The notes: generated from the sequence alone by a model not told the origin. A stretch of DNA of 49,672 bases from Desulfocapsa sp. (GCA_013426795.1 JACDZF010000003.1:1-49672), one strand, 5' to 3'; numbered from the stretch's first letter, positions 34,999 to 43,490 are shown. Made by a program: numbers and translations.

Positions 34999-35267
34999 AT
35001 GGTCACCAGATGGAAATGGAGTTGAAGCATCAGGGGCTTCAGTAATTTTTCCAATTCTAGCCGGGTGATTTTAGGAATGAGTTCAGATTTGATGAATTAA
35101 TGAATAGACATGGGGCAGGTTGAAAAAAAGGTGAACAGCAGGGAGTTTTTTATGGGTGGACGTCCCTTGCACCGTGACAAAACCGATGATGGTGGCAACA
35201 GACACTCCTTTGCCGGCATGTTGGAAAAATAATCGTCATGGAATTGGCCTTGGAAAAAATTTCGTTC
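34999..35267. other. Intergenic gap left of repeat copy B
   Basis: This AT-rich stretch lies upstream of the 789-aa gene and must hold its promoter. It contains one small frame with a good ribosome site (listed separately). No terminator or known RNA is visible. Confidence 0.4.
35152..35232 (+). CDS. Possible 26-residue small ORF
   Basis: An ATG preceded by AGGGAG at 6-bp spacing opens a frame of 26 codons starting MGGRPLHRDKTDDGG and ending FAGMLEK. It is hydrophilic and has no recognised family. It lies just before repeat copy B and is not tied to an operon. It may be a remnant or chance. Confidence 0.2.
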   Translation: MGGRPLHRDKTDDGGNRHSFAGMLEK

Positions 35268-35418
35268 CTATCCAGCTTGATGCCGGATAGGAACGTAAAA
35301 CCGCGCATTGTAACTCTTCAGGAGTGCTCCATATGCGAGAAAGAGGTCTGCGAAGTGTACTGGTTCGTACATGAGCCAAGCCGATGACGAAGCAGATGGG
35401 GCACTCATGGATAGTTAC
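35268..35418 (+). repeat. Inverted-pair ~150-bp element, copy B
   Basis: This copy begins CTATCCAGCTTGATGCCGGA and ends CTCATGGATAGTTAC. It is nearly identical to the complement of 5431-5586. Within it, the segment 35310-35335 pairs imperfectly with 35393-35418 (21 of 26 positions), giving a long hairpin. The outer end GTAACTATCCA matches the start of copy A, as expected of terminal inverted repeats. It ends 6 bp before the stop codon of chrA. Confidence 0.75.
35280..35387 (+). CDS. Possible 35-residue cysteine-containing peptide in repeat copy B
   Basis: The frame starts MPDRNVKPRIV and ends YWFVHEPSR, with the C-x2-C-x4-C segment CSICEKEVC. It has the same length and reading frame as in copy A, and the last 24 residues are identical. 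No ribosome site precedes it, and a shorter frame, MRERGLRSVLVRT, which does follow CAGGAG, overlaps it. Whether either is translated cannot be decided from the sequence. Confidence 0.3.
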   Translation: MPDRNVKPRIVTLQECSICEKEVCEVYWFVHEPSR

Positions 35419-35424
35419 AAAATT

Positions 35425-36780
35425 TCAAAGATTCTCCATCAGATGCAAGGTATAGGTATAGGCCAATCCCACTCCCGCACAAACCCCGATTACCACCATG
35501 ATGTCTCGCCCGTATTTCCACAAGGCAATAAAGGCAGCAATGGCAATAAGCACCGGAAACCATTGAAAAGGCCCGACAAACGGGGTCGAAGCTGTCCCCT
35601 GCGGCCAGAAGGTGTGCCAGGCAAAGAACAGTGCCAGATTGACAATGACCCCCACCACCGCGGCGGTGACCCCGGTCAGGGGGGCGGTGAATTTCAGTTC
35701 ATTGCGGGTTGCCTCCACCACCGGGCCGCCCACCAGGATAAACAGAAAAGAGGGCAGAAAGGTAAAAAAGGTTGCCGTCGCCGCCCCTGCCAGACCGGAG
35801 GCCACCGGGCTTGCAAACACCTGTTTGGCAACACCACCCATATATCCCACCCAGGTCACGATCATGATCAGCGGCCCCGGTGTGGTCTCGCCCAGGGCCA
35901 GACCGTCCATCATCTGGGCCCCGGTGAGCCAGCCAAACTGTTCCACCGCGCCCTGATAGACATAGGGAAGCACCGCGTAGGCTCCACCAATGGTCAGGAA
36001 GGCCGCCTTGCTGAAAAAAACAGTCATATCGTTCAGGGTCTGATCGCCCCGCACGACAAGCATCGCCACCAGCCAGACCGCCACAACGGCCACCACGGTC
36101 ACTGCCAGCTTTGCCCATGAAAACCGGGCATGGGCCGGAGTCGGGCTGTCATCGTCAATGACTGCCGGGCCAAAGCCACCACTGGACGCGCCATGCCCGC
36201 CGCCGCCCTTGAACTTTTCCGGCATCAGCTTGCCGCCGATGGCGCCGAGAATGGCCGCCGTCAGCACAATCCAGGGAAAGCTGATGTTCAATATGAAAAT
36301 GGCCGCGAAAGCCAGGGCCGCCATGCCCCACAGCACTTCATTCTTCAGTGCCCGCGAGCCGATACGCCAGGCGGCAAAGAGCACCACTGCCACCACCGCC
36401 GGCTTGATGCCATAGAAAAGTCCCTGCACCAGGGGAACATCGCTCCACTCTAGATACATGCTGGCCAGCATTGACAGCAACAGAAACGATGGCATAAAGA
36501 ACAGCACGCCAGCCACGATTGCCCCCACGACACCGTGCATGATCCAGCTGATGTAAATTGCCAGCTGAATCGCCTCCGGCCCCGGCAGCAGCATGCAGTA
36601 GTTGAGCGCATGGAGGAAGCGATGTTCAGAAATCCAGCGGCGTTTTTCCACCAGCTCCTGATGCATCATGGAAATCTGCCCGGCAGGGCCGCCAAAGCTG
36701 ATAAAACCCAGCTTCAGCCAGTAGAGGAAGGCTTCCCTGGGGGTGGGATACGGCGGGGCAGTCTGGGGGACCTTGTTCAT
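35425..36780 (-). CDS. chrA: Chromate transporter ChrA
   Basis: ChrA exports chromate, a sulfate analogue, by secondary transport. The 451-residue protein is of the long, duplicated type. The N-terminal half has FGGPAGQISMMHQELVEKRRW and LLPGPEAIQLAIYI, and the C-terminal half repeats the pattern as FLTIGGAYAVLPYV and LALGETTPGPLIMI. About ten hydrophobic segments are visible with a hydrophilic central linker (GGGGHGASSGGFGPAVIDDD). GAGG precedes the ATG. It is the last gene of a five-gene operon starting with chrB and ends 6 bp before the inverted repeat element. Confidence 0.94.
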   Translation of the reverse strand: MNKVPQTAPPYPTPREAFLYWLKLGFISFGGPAGQISMMHQELVEKRRWISEHRFLHALNYCMLLPGPEAIQLAIYISWIMHGVVGAIVAGVLFFMPSFLLLSMLASMYLEWSDVPLVQGLFYGIKPAVVAVVLFAAWRIGSRALKNEVLWGMAALAFAAIFILNISFPWIVLTAAILGAIGGKLMPEKFKGGGGHGASSGGFGPAVIDDDSPTPAHARFSWAKLAVTVVAVVAVWLVAMLVVRGDQTLNDMTVFFSKAAFLTIGGAYAVLPYVYQGAVEQFGWLTGAQMMDGLALGETTPGPLIMIVTWVGYMGGVAKQVFASPVASGLAGAATATFFTFLPSFLFILVGGPVVEATRNELKFTAPLTGVTAAVVGVIVNLALFFAWHTFWPQGTASTPFVGPFQWFPVLIAIAAFIALWKYGRDIMVVIGVCAGVGLAYTYTLHLMENL

Positions 36781-36852
36781 GGGAAGACCTCAAAAAAAAT
36801 GCGGCAACCTTAGAGAGTAAATGGAATTGCAGGATGAAAGAGCGTGATCGTG

Positions 36853-38058
36853 TCACCCTTGAGCTTCTTTATCACTCTTCACGGTTGTTGTGAATACCGG
36901 AATGGCGAGCAGAAGCAGGGCCGCCATGATCCAGAACGAATACTGATATCCCAGTTGCGCGATCAAAAGGCCGGCCAGAATGGGCCCGGCGGCATGGCCC
37001 ACATCAAAGATGGTACCAAAGGTGCCCATGGCCGCGCCGAAGTTCTTCTCTTTGCACAGATCAATGATAAGGGCAGCCGAAGAGGAGGTCACCAGGGCCT
37101 CGCCCAGGCCAAAGACCAGGGCCGCCATGGCCAGAATATAAAAATCTTTCAATACCGGAATGGCCGCAAAGGAAATGGCGCACAAAAGCAGACCAATGGT
37201 GATCAAGGGCTTACGTCCGCTGGTATCGGACCTCCTGCCCATGATCGGCTTGGAGAGGATCGTGGCCACTACCTGGACTCCCCAGAGAAGCCCGGCCTGG
37301 AAGGCGCTCAGGTTCGCCACGGTCACCGCGTAGATGGGCAGGAAGGCCTCAAGCGCGCCTACGGTCATATTCTGTAAACCTTCCATGCTGGAGGTGATAA
37401 GCACCCGTTTGTCGCTGGCCACCTCTTTGATCCCGAAGAGAAAACGGGTGAAGGCCTCGCCCAGGCTGTTGTGCTTTTCTCTCTGGCCGTCACCCTTGAG
37501 GATACCGAGGGCCAGAATAAGGGCCATGACTCCGGCAAACCCGCTCACCAGATAGGCGGTGTGAAAGGAGGCAAGGGTTGGCCCTTCGCCACCCGAATTG
37601 AGGATCAGTCCGCCCAAGGGTGCGCCCAGCAGATTGCCGATAATGGTCACCGAAGAGAACCAGGAAAGCAGCTCCCCCTTGCGCCCGCCTGCCACATCGG
37701 CGACCACGGCCATGGAAACCGGCCCGTAGATGGCCGTGGCCAGTCCATGGACAAAGCGGATGATGACCAGAGCCTGATAGTTTTCAATAAAAAGATAGCA
37801 AAAGGGCATGATCGCAAAGATCACCAATCCGATAAGCATGGTGCGTTTGCGGCCGATCACATCGGAAAGGGCCCCGGCCGGCATCTTAAAAAAGATGCCG
37901 GTGACGGTGGAGATGCCCACGGCAAAGCCGATGGCCTCGGAACCGGCCCCGAGATAGAGGGCAAAGAGCGGCAGCACCGGGCTCCGCGCCAGGGCGTAGG
38001 AAAACTTGGCGAAGAAGCCGACGGTGCAGAGGGCGGTGAAGGGGGAGAGGAATTTCAT
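36853..38058 (-). CDS. Major facilitator superfamily transporter
   Basis: The 401-residue protein has twelve predicted membrane helices. Motif A, GALSDVIGRKRTM, sits in the loop after helix 2, and a related segment, IMGRRSDTSGRKPLI, follows helix 8. GYQYSFWIMAALLLL is the last helix pair. This looks like a drug/proton antiporter or metabolite exporter, but the substrate is unknown. It lies between the rhodanese and chrA genes with 72- and 123-bp gaps in the same direction, so it may move a product of oxyanion stress. The ribosome site is weak. Confidence 0.87.
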   Translation of the reverse strand: MKFLSPFTALCTVGFFAKFSYALARSPVLPLFALYLGAGSEAIGFAVGISTVTGIFFKMPAGALSDVIGRKRTMLIGLVIFAIMPFCYLFIENYQALVIIRFVHGLATAIYGPVSMAVVADVAGGRKGELLSWFSSVTIIGNLLGAPLGGLILNSGGEGPTLASFHTAYLVSGFAGVMALILALGILKGDGQREKHNSLGEAFTRFLFGIKEVASDKRVLITSSMEGLQNMTVGALEAFLPIYAVTVANLSAFQAGLLWGVQVVATILSKPIMGRRSDTSGRKPLITIGLLLCAISFAAIPVLKDFYILAMAALVFGLGEALVTSSSAALIIDLCKEKNFGAAMGTFGTIFDVGHAAGPILAGLLIAQLGYQYSFWIMAALLLLAIPVFTTTVKSDKEAQG

Positions 38059-38181
38059 CGAGTGGGCATCACTTTCTTATTTTATTGAGACCGGCATGGC
38101 CCCCATTAAAGGGCCAGAAGCGTCAATTTCTATCTTTTTTAGAAACATTTCCAGCACCGTTCCTGGGCTGCTGAAGGAAAG

Positions 38182-38496
38182 CTACTTGACAGGTTCGCCC
38201 TGACCGATCCAGGCCGCCAGGCCGCCGTCAAGGTAGGTGGCGGCAACACCTGCCTCACTGAGCTGCCTGCAAACGGACTGGCTGACCGAGCCGCCGCGCA
38301 CACAAAAGAGAACGGTGGCACCGCCAAGCTCTGATCGCCACTGGTCAACCTGCTCCGGGTCACGCCAGACCGCGCCGGGGATGGTGGCCGGAGCAGCCTC
38401 GTAATCGGCCTTGCGCCGTACATCCAAGATGGTGATCTCGCCTTTGGCAATGCGGCTCTTGAGTTGTTTGACATCAATGTTGGGTTGGGTGCTCAT
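38182..38496 (-). CDS. Single-domain rhodanese-like sulfurtransferase
   Basis: This 104-residue rhodanese domain moves sulfane sulfur through an active-site cysteine. The N-terminal ITILDVRRKADYEA is the usual start of the fold, and the catalytic loop reads CVRGGSVS, followed by YLDGGLAAWIGQG near the C-terminus. There is no signal peptide, so it is cytoplasmic. GGAGG precedes the ATG by 6 bp. Its place inside the chromate-resistance operon suggests a role in thiol or sulfur repair during oxyanion stress. Confidence 0.92.
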   Translation of the reverse strand: MSTQPNIDVKQLKSRIAKGEITILDVRRKADYEAAPATIPGAVWRDPEQVDQWRSELGGATVLFCVRGGSVSQSVCRQLSEAGVAATYLDGGLAAWIGQGEPVK

Positions 38497-38564
38497 GAAT
38501 GTCCTCCATTGAGGGGAAAAGTCAGCCTGGGCAGGTGAAACCTCCCCTTCCTGACCAGGATGAG

Positions 38565-38849
38565 TTACGATGAAAACCCAAAATAGACAAAGGCATCCCG
38601 CAGGATCTCTTTCTGTTCCGGGACTAATTTGCCGATCTTGAATTCAATGTCTTCGCGCAGATGTTCGATATACTCAGCAACGCCCTCCTCGCCGAATCTG
38701 GCCTTGATCTCCGGCCCGTAGGCCCATATTTTCTTGAAATCGTGGCGCTCATACTTTTTTTCGGCGTCGTCAATCCAGTTGTGCAGGTCGGCGTAGTCTT
38801 TTCCGGTTCTGGCCACGCTGGTGGCATAATGTTTGGCTGTGGGTGGCAT
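38565..38849 (-). CDS. Small conserved-looking protein of the chr operon
   Basis: The 94-residue soluble protein starts MPPTAKHYATSVARTGKDYA, with AAGGAG 7 bp upstream; the open frame continues 19 codons higher but lacks a ribosome site there. It is charged and helical (NWIDDAEKKYERHDFKKI, then FGEEGVAEYIEHLREDIEFK). No family name is assigned with confidence; it may belong to a small domain of unknown function often seen near metal genes. It lies between chrB and the rhodanese gene in the same direction. Confidence 0.72.
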   Translation of the reverse strand: MPPTAKHYATSVARTGKDYADLHNWIDDAEKKYERHDFKKIWAYGPEIKARFGEEGVAEYIEHLREDIEFKIGKLVPEQKEILRDAFVYFGFSS

Positions 38850-39006
38850 GATGATTCTCCTTGTTTGGTTGTTTAAGACAGATGGATTACGAAAAACATA
38901 TGGCACCGTCTGGTTATAACATATGTTTTTTAGTGCTGCCGGTAAAAAAAACGGAATATTTCTTCCGTTGGTTCTGACAAATGATTCCTGAATCTGATAA
39001 ACGGGA

Positions 39007-39987
39007 TTACTGTCTTAGAGATTTACGGTTCTTTCCAGCCTTGAAAAAGGCCCGCAAACCATCAAGGACGACGCCTGCCTGCTGAATCCGGGTCAGATCG
39101 TCGTCGGTGCCGGCGACAATGCCGTCAAAGAGGGCATGAATCCCGTCCGATTCGGGGAGATTGAAGGCATCATCCTTGAGGTCAATATCATGAATAATTC
39201 CGGCAATCTGTTGCAACTCCGGATCATTACCGCCAAAACGCCGGGCCAGCACCTCAAAGGTACAGAGATCCCCTTCGTGCGTATATTCCGCCGCCGGCAT
39301 GTCAAAACGAATCTCATCCCTGCCGGGGACATACGTTGAGGTGCGGACAAATTTGAAGGCCGCATCAGGGTCAATATAGCGCTGAATCAGCCAGGCGCTG
39401 GCCATGCGATCCACATAGAGATTCGCCCTGGTGACCCAGGTCTTGCCCGTCATCTCTTGCCGGTTCCCCTCGCTCCCGGATTGGGCGGCAGGCATGATCC
39501 GTTTCTGCTGGAGGATGGTCTCCATATCGGCCAGGGCCGCCTCAACCTGGTCCCGTTCGGGGACCGAAAAGAAATCGATGGCGGCAATACCGGCAAGGCC
39601 CTTGCGCAATTTGGCCAAACCCGTCCTGTATTCAAAAAAGCTGGAACTCAACCCGGACTCGTTCAGACGCCACAACCTCTGCAACTCGGCAAGCTCAGTG
39701 GCAAGGCGATCATAGTTACGTTTCCTTGCCTCACAAAACAGACTGATCACCTGGGCATCATCCAGCCCCTCACAAAACCGGGCCTCCAGAAGAATGGCCT
39801 CGCCGCCGCCCTGGATAATCTCGTTGGCAATCCAGGTCAGGTCTTCGTAGGCCTGCTCATTGCGGGGCATGGCATACGCCGCCTGCTTCACCGGCACCGC
39901 CCCGATCTGCTGGAGTCGGCGCCAGATCTTGGCCCGAAAGTAGGTGGGTTTAGCAGGAATTTGGTGGATAAGAAGCAGCCAGTCCAT
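39007..39987 (-). CDS. chrB: Chromate resistance protein ChrB
   Basis: ChrB proteins accompany ChrA and in some species act as chromate-responsive regulators. The 326-residue sequence has the N-terminal half WLLLIHQIPAKPTYFRAKIWRRL and the C-terminal ChrB domain with WVTRANLYVDRMASAWLIQR, CTFEVLARRFG and IIHDIDLKDD. This is the usual two-part layout, and no other regulator is in the operon. It is the first gene of the chr operon, with a promoter and inverted repeat 40-60 bp upstream. The next gene begins 157 bp downstream. Confidence 0.93.
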   Translation of the reverse strand: MDWLLLIHQIPAKPTYFRAKIWRRLQQIGAVPVKQAAYAMPRNEQAYEDLTWIANEIIQGGGEAILLEARFCEGLDDAQVISLFCEARKRNYDRLATELAELQRLWRLNESGLSSSFFEYRTGLAKLRKGLAGIAAIDFFSVPERDQVEAALADMETILQQKRIMPAAQSGSEGNRQEMTGKTWVTRANLYVDRMASAWLIQRYIDPDAAFKFVRTSTYVPGRDEIRFDMPAAEYTHEGDLCTFEVLARRFGGNDPELQQIAGIIHDIDLKDDAFNLPESDGIHALFDGIVAGTDDDLTRIQQAGVVLDGLRAFFKAGKNRKSLRQ

Positions 39988-40024
39988 AGTAATAATCCAT
40001 ATTTAGTATTAATGTTACAACTTC

Positions 40025-40058
40025 AATATAGCATGTGTTTTGTTTTCGTCAAACAAAA
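40025..40058 (-). promoter_or_regulatory. Sigma-70-type promoter and inverted repeat of the chr operon
   Basis: On the minus strand, -35 TTGACG (40047-40052) and -10 TATATT (40025-40030) are 16 bp apart, about 38 bp before the chrB start codon. An inverted repeat, TTTTGTTT (40038-40045) and AAACAAAA (40051-40058), overlaps the -35 box and spacer. That placement suits a repressor operator, possibly bound by ChrB itself. Confidence 0.65.
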
Positions 40059-40260
40059 AATGAAATTCTTTCTTGCGGCGGGACCAAAACCCACCGCTAC
40101 GCAGGTCTTCCAAAGACCACCCGGAAAGGCAAATCCCCTGGCACAAACATTCCCCTCAGAAATATCAAAATTGAACGCATTTAGTGGAAATATTCCATAA
40201 TTGTAAAGTCACACTATCCAGTCTTGCCATAACGCGATACAATAACAGGGATATTTTTTC

Positions 40261-40275
40261 TGGCATATTTTTTGC
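40261..40275 (+). promoter_or_regulatory. Sigma-54 (-24/-12) promoter of nifA
   Basis: TGGCATATTTTTTGC matches the consensus TGGCAC-N5-TTGC with one change (C to T), GG and GC exactly 12 bp apart. The start of transcription would be near 40287, about 52 nt before the nifA ATG. A TGGAA/TTCCA inverted repeat at 40185-40197 may bind an activator. No TGT-N10-ACA NifA site was found upstream. Confidence 0.8.
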
Positions 40276-40338
40276 TAGTTTTTATGGAGATACCCAGACA
40301 GCAGAACCATATCCATTCGGACAAATCAGGGAGCAATC

Positions 40339-42009
40339 ATGGATCCACTTTTAGTCCCGGCCAATACCGGCGAATCCTCCGCCCCGCTGGAGGCCTTGAA
40401 AATGCAGGCCTTATCCGAGATCTGCCAGCTCATCGGCGATGCCGTTCATCTCGACACCGCCCTGGCCAGAATTCTCCAGATCCTCCATGACATCCTGCGC
40501 ATGGATCGGGCCACCCTTGTCCTACTCGACCAGCACAAACAGCGGCTCGAGATTCGGGCATCCTACGGGCTCACCTTTGAAGAGGAACAGCGCGGGATCT
40601 ACGGTCTCACCGAGGGAATTTGCGGTCAGATTTTTCAGTCCGGATCACCCTGCATTGTCCCGGACATCAACAGCGAGCCCCTGTTTCTCAATCGTACCGG
40701 CGCCCGCACCACCATTGACAAGGAGCAGCTCTCCTTTATCGGCGTCCCCGTCCTCCTCGCCCAGAAGGCGGTGGGAGTACTCACCGTGGACCGGCTCTTC
40801 GGCCCCGAGGTCTCTTTTAAGGAAGACGTCAGTTTTCTCAGTGTCCTGGCCACCCTTATCGGCCAGTTCCTCGCCCTCCACCAGGCCATCGACCATAAGG
40901 AAAAAATGCTGGTGGAAGAGAATCGCTCCCTCAAGGCCGAGCTGCATGGCCGCTTTAACCGCCATTATATCATCGGCCAGTCCCGTTCCATGCAGGAGGT
41001 CTTCACCACCATTGAAAAGGTGGCGCCCAGCCGGGCCACGGCCCTGCTCCTGGGCGAATCAGGTACCGGCAAGGAGCTGGTGGCGCGGGCCATCCATGAG
41101 GCCAGTCCGCGCCGGGAAAAAAACTTTGTCAAGATCAACTGCGCGGCCCTGCCCGAGAACCTGCTCGAGAGCGAGCTTTTCGGCCATGAAAAAGGTGCAT
41201 TCACCGGCGCCACGGCCAGTCGCGCCGGACGCTTTGAGCTGGCCGACGGCGGCACCATCTTCCTCGATGAAATCGGTGAGCTGCCGCTGCTGCTCCAGGC
41301 TAAACTTCTCCGAATTTTACAGGAGCAGCAGTTTGAACGGCTGGGAGGCACCCGGACGCTGAAGGTCGATGTCCGCATCATCGCCGCCACCAATATCAAC
41401 CTGGGCGATGCCGTTGCCAGCGGCACCTTCCGCAACGACCTCTATTATCGGCTCAACGTCCTGCCCTTTCATCTGCCGCCGCTGCGCGAACGCAAGAGCG
41501 ACATTCCCATCCTGCTCAACCATTTCCTCTGCGCCAGCAATGAACGCAACGATAAAAATGTGGAACTATCCCAGGAGGTCCTCGACTTCCTGATGCACTA
41601 CAACTGGCCGGGAAATGTCCGTGAATTGCAGAATCTCATCGAACGTCTGGTTATCCTGACCGACAAGAGCATTCTTTTTGCAAGCGATCTGCCCAAGGAA
41701 ATGACCGATCCATCGACCACGAAGACCCCGGCCAATGGCTCCTTCCGCAAATCCTACTCCGACCATGAACGAAACAGCGGCACCACCGGCCATCTTCCTG
41801 CTCCGTCCCAGGACGCAGCCGCCCGCGGCCCCCATTCCCTGGAGGAGCTGGAGCGGGCCGAAATCGAAGCGGCTCTGACCAGAAATGGTTGGGTTCAGGC
41901 CCGTGCCGCCCGGGAACTGGGCTTGACCCTGCGCCAGATCGGGTATCGAATCAAGAAATTCAATCTGCGCCGACCGGATTTTTCCCTGACCAGTTGGAGC
42001 GAAAGATAA
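40339..42009 (+). CDS. nifA: Nif-specific sigma-54 transcriptional activator NifA
   Basis: NifA activates nitrogen-fixation genes together with sigma-54 RNA polymerase. The 556-residue protein has a GAF domain (about residues 25-185), an AAA+ motor with Walker A GESGTGKE near 239, the sigma-54 contact loop GAFTGA near 286, and [10 protein letters not shown] Fis-type helix-turn-helix lies at the C-terminus ([19 protein letters not shown]). The linker between motor and DNA-binding domains has no cysteines, unlike the oxygen-sensing CX4C type of rhizobia. GGGAG precedes the ATG. The assignment rests on this architecture and on its own sigma-54 promoter next to nifV, nifB, nifN and nifE. Confidence 0.9.
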   Translation: MDPLLVPANTGESSAPLEALKMQALSEICQLIGDAVHLDTALARILQILHDILRMDRATLVLLDQHKQRLEIRASYGLTFEEEQRGIYGLTEGICGQIFQSGSPCIVPDINSEPLFLNRTGARTTIDKEQLSFIGVPVLLAQKAVGVLTVDRLFGPEVSFKEDVSFLSVLATLIGQFLALHQAIDHKEKMLVEENRSLKAELHGRFNRHYIIGQSRSMQEVFTTIEKVAPSRATALLLGESGTGKELVARAIHEASPRREKNFVKINCAALPENLLESELFGHEKGAFTGATASRAGRFELADGGTIFLDEIGELPLLLQAKLLRILQEQQFERLGGTRTLKVDVRIIAATNINLGDAVASGTFRNDLYYRLNVLPFHLPPLRERKSDIPILLNHFLCASNERNDKNVELSQEVLDFLMHYNWPGNVRELQNLIERLVILTDKSILFASDLPKEMTDPSTTKTPANGSFRKSYSDHERNSGTTGHLPAPSQDAAARGPHSLEELERAEIEAALTRNGWVQARAARELGLTLRQIGYRIKKFNLRRPDFSLTSWSER

Positions 42010-42113
42010 AAAAAGTATGGCACTCAGCAAAGTTATGCGTCATATAACCCTTATCGTATCCGAATCGCTGCCAGCAGCCCTCAACAGAAGTGCCCAAAAA
42101 AACCGGAATCCCC

Positions 42114-43424
42114 ATGAATCTTCTGGACGAAAAATCAATCTTCACCTCCATGCTTCAGGATGGCCCATTCGCGGTCAATGACCTGCCTCCCCTCGCCCAT
42201 CCCTTCTCCCTGGAGGCCAAAACCTGGGTCCGAACCCTGCACCAGAATCAGTTGTTGAAGACCAAGTATCGGGCCGTGCGCGGTCAGATCTTTGATTTTC
42301 TCGGAATCAGCTCCTTTGACGAGATCCAGCTTCTGCTCAAAGACCGGGCATTGCGCGCCGAGACCACCCTGCGCTGCCAGGGGCTTCTGGCAAAGATGTT
42401 CGCCTTGAACGGCGTCAGCCATGATATCGGCCGCTACCTCCACGACTACGCCCGCACCGCCGACGATGTGGTCAACTCCCTGCGGGCCAAGGTGCTGGCC
42501 CCCTACCGTTCCCATATCGAGACCACCAATGAGATCGAGACCACCCACAATCCGGTGGCCCTTCTCCTTATCATCTTTGACCAGCGCTTTCACCGCAAGG
42601 CCCGTTTTGAGGCCAAACGCAAGCTGGTGCTGATGAATCTGGCCGGCTCCATCGACCAGCGGGAACGGGAGACCGATATTGAGACCAAGTTTTCCGATTT
42701 CCTCCGGTTTTTAAACGCCAACGTCTGGAGCCCCAGCCTCAAGATCGGTGACCTCCAGATCCGCTACCTGCACAGTCGCCACGACCCTGAGGATTTCAGC
42801 TGTCGGGAGGTGAACGTCCTCTCCGAAGAGCAGGCCCGGCTGGTAACCCTCGTCCCCGGCGAGAAGCTGACCCTGATCAAGCGCCGCAGCTTCACCAGCC
42901 GGGACCGGGAGATTCCCATTTATGTCACCATCCGCAAAAAGCCGCCATCGGCAAAGGTGCTCAAACTGCTGCGCAAGAACGAAAAAAATCCGGCCACCGC
43001 CGTGGATGATGAGCTGGGGCTGATGGCGGTGGTCAACTCGGTGAGCGATGTGAAATGCTTTATCCGCCACCTGACCCGCAGCACCGTCCAGGCCGGATCC
43101 TTTATGACCCTTGAGGATATCTCCGACACCCTCACCGGCGGCGAGTACGCGGGCACCTCCATGGGCAGTTCGGGAAAAACCCCGATGCTGAAATTTTTCG
43201 CGCGCTTAGGCGGGATGCGGGTGGAATTTATCATCCACACCAACCGTTCCTACCTCAACTATATCTACCAGCGCGATGTGGCCCACGATGAATATGAGGT
43301 CAAACGTATTTTTGACACCGGTGTTGCCGATTTTCTTTTTCCAGCCGACATCTATCACCTGCAGATGGAGGCCATCCGCACCGCCCAGATCAACTCGTTT
43401 CGGCGCCAGATTGAACACAACTAA
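42114..43424 (+). CDS. Uncharacterised protein with RelA/SpoT-like C-terminal half
   Basis: The 436-residue protein sits between nifA and nifV. The N-terminal ~200 residues are helical and unfamiliar. From about residue 270, RDREIPIYVTIRKKPPSAKV, then AVDDELGLMAVVNSVSDVKC, resembles the start of a RelA/SpoT synthetase domain (the DDxxGxR region, with Met where Arg is usual). GGMRVEFIIHTNRSYLNYIY, then AHDEYEVKR, resembles its late (Ex(V/I)xT) part. Catalytic competence is doubtful. The ATG chosen has a weak GGA; an in-frame GTG lies 24 bp upstream. A hairpin at 43453-43490 follows. Confidence 0.55.
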   Translation: MNLLDEKSIFTSMLQDGPFAVNDLPPLAHPFSLEAKTWVRTLHQNQLLKTKYRAVRGQIFDFLGISSFDEIQLLLKDRALRAETTLRCQGLLAKMFALNGVSHDIGRYLHDYARTADDVVNSLRAKVLAPYRSHIETTNEIETTHNPVALLLIIFDQRFHRKARFEAKRKLVLMNLAGSIDQRERETDIETKFSDFLRFLNANVWSPSLKIGDLQIRYLHSRHDPEDFSCREVNVLSEEQARLVTLVPGEKLTLIKRRSFTSRDREIPIYVTIRKKPPSAKVLKLLRKNEKNPATAVDDELGLMAVVNSVSDVKCFIRHLTRSTVQAGSFMTLEDISDTLTGGEYAGTSMGSSGKTPMLKFFARLGGMRVEFIIHTNRSYLNYIYQRDVAHDEYEVKRIFDTGVADFLFPADIYHLQMEAIRTAQINSFRRQIEHN

Positions 43425-43452
43425 GCCCGATGAACGGGACCAGTACCTTTCG

Positions 43453-43490
43453 CAGATTCTTTTCCTGCAAAAAAACAAGAAGAGAATCTG
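43453..43490 (+). terminator. Hairpin after the nifA-distal gene
   Basis: CAGATTCT (43453-43460) pairs with AGAATCTG (43483-43490), with partial extension inward. It follows the stop of the RelA/SpoT-like gene by about 30 bp. No T run follows, so it could be a weak terminator or a processing site ahead of nifV. Confidence 0.4.
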
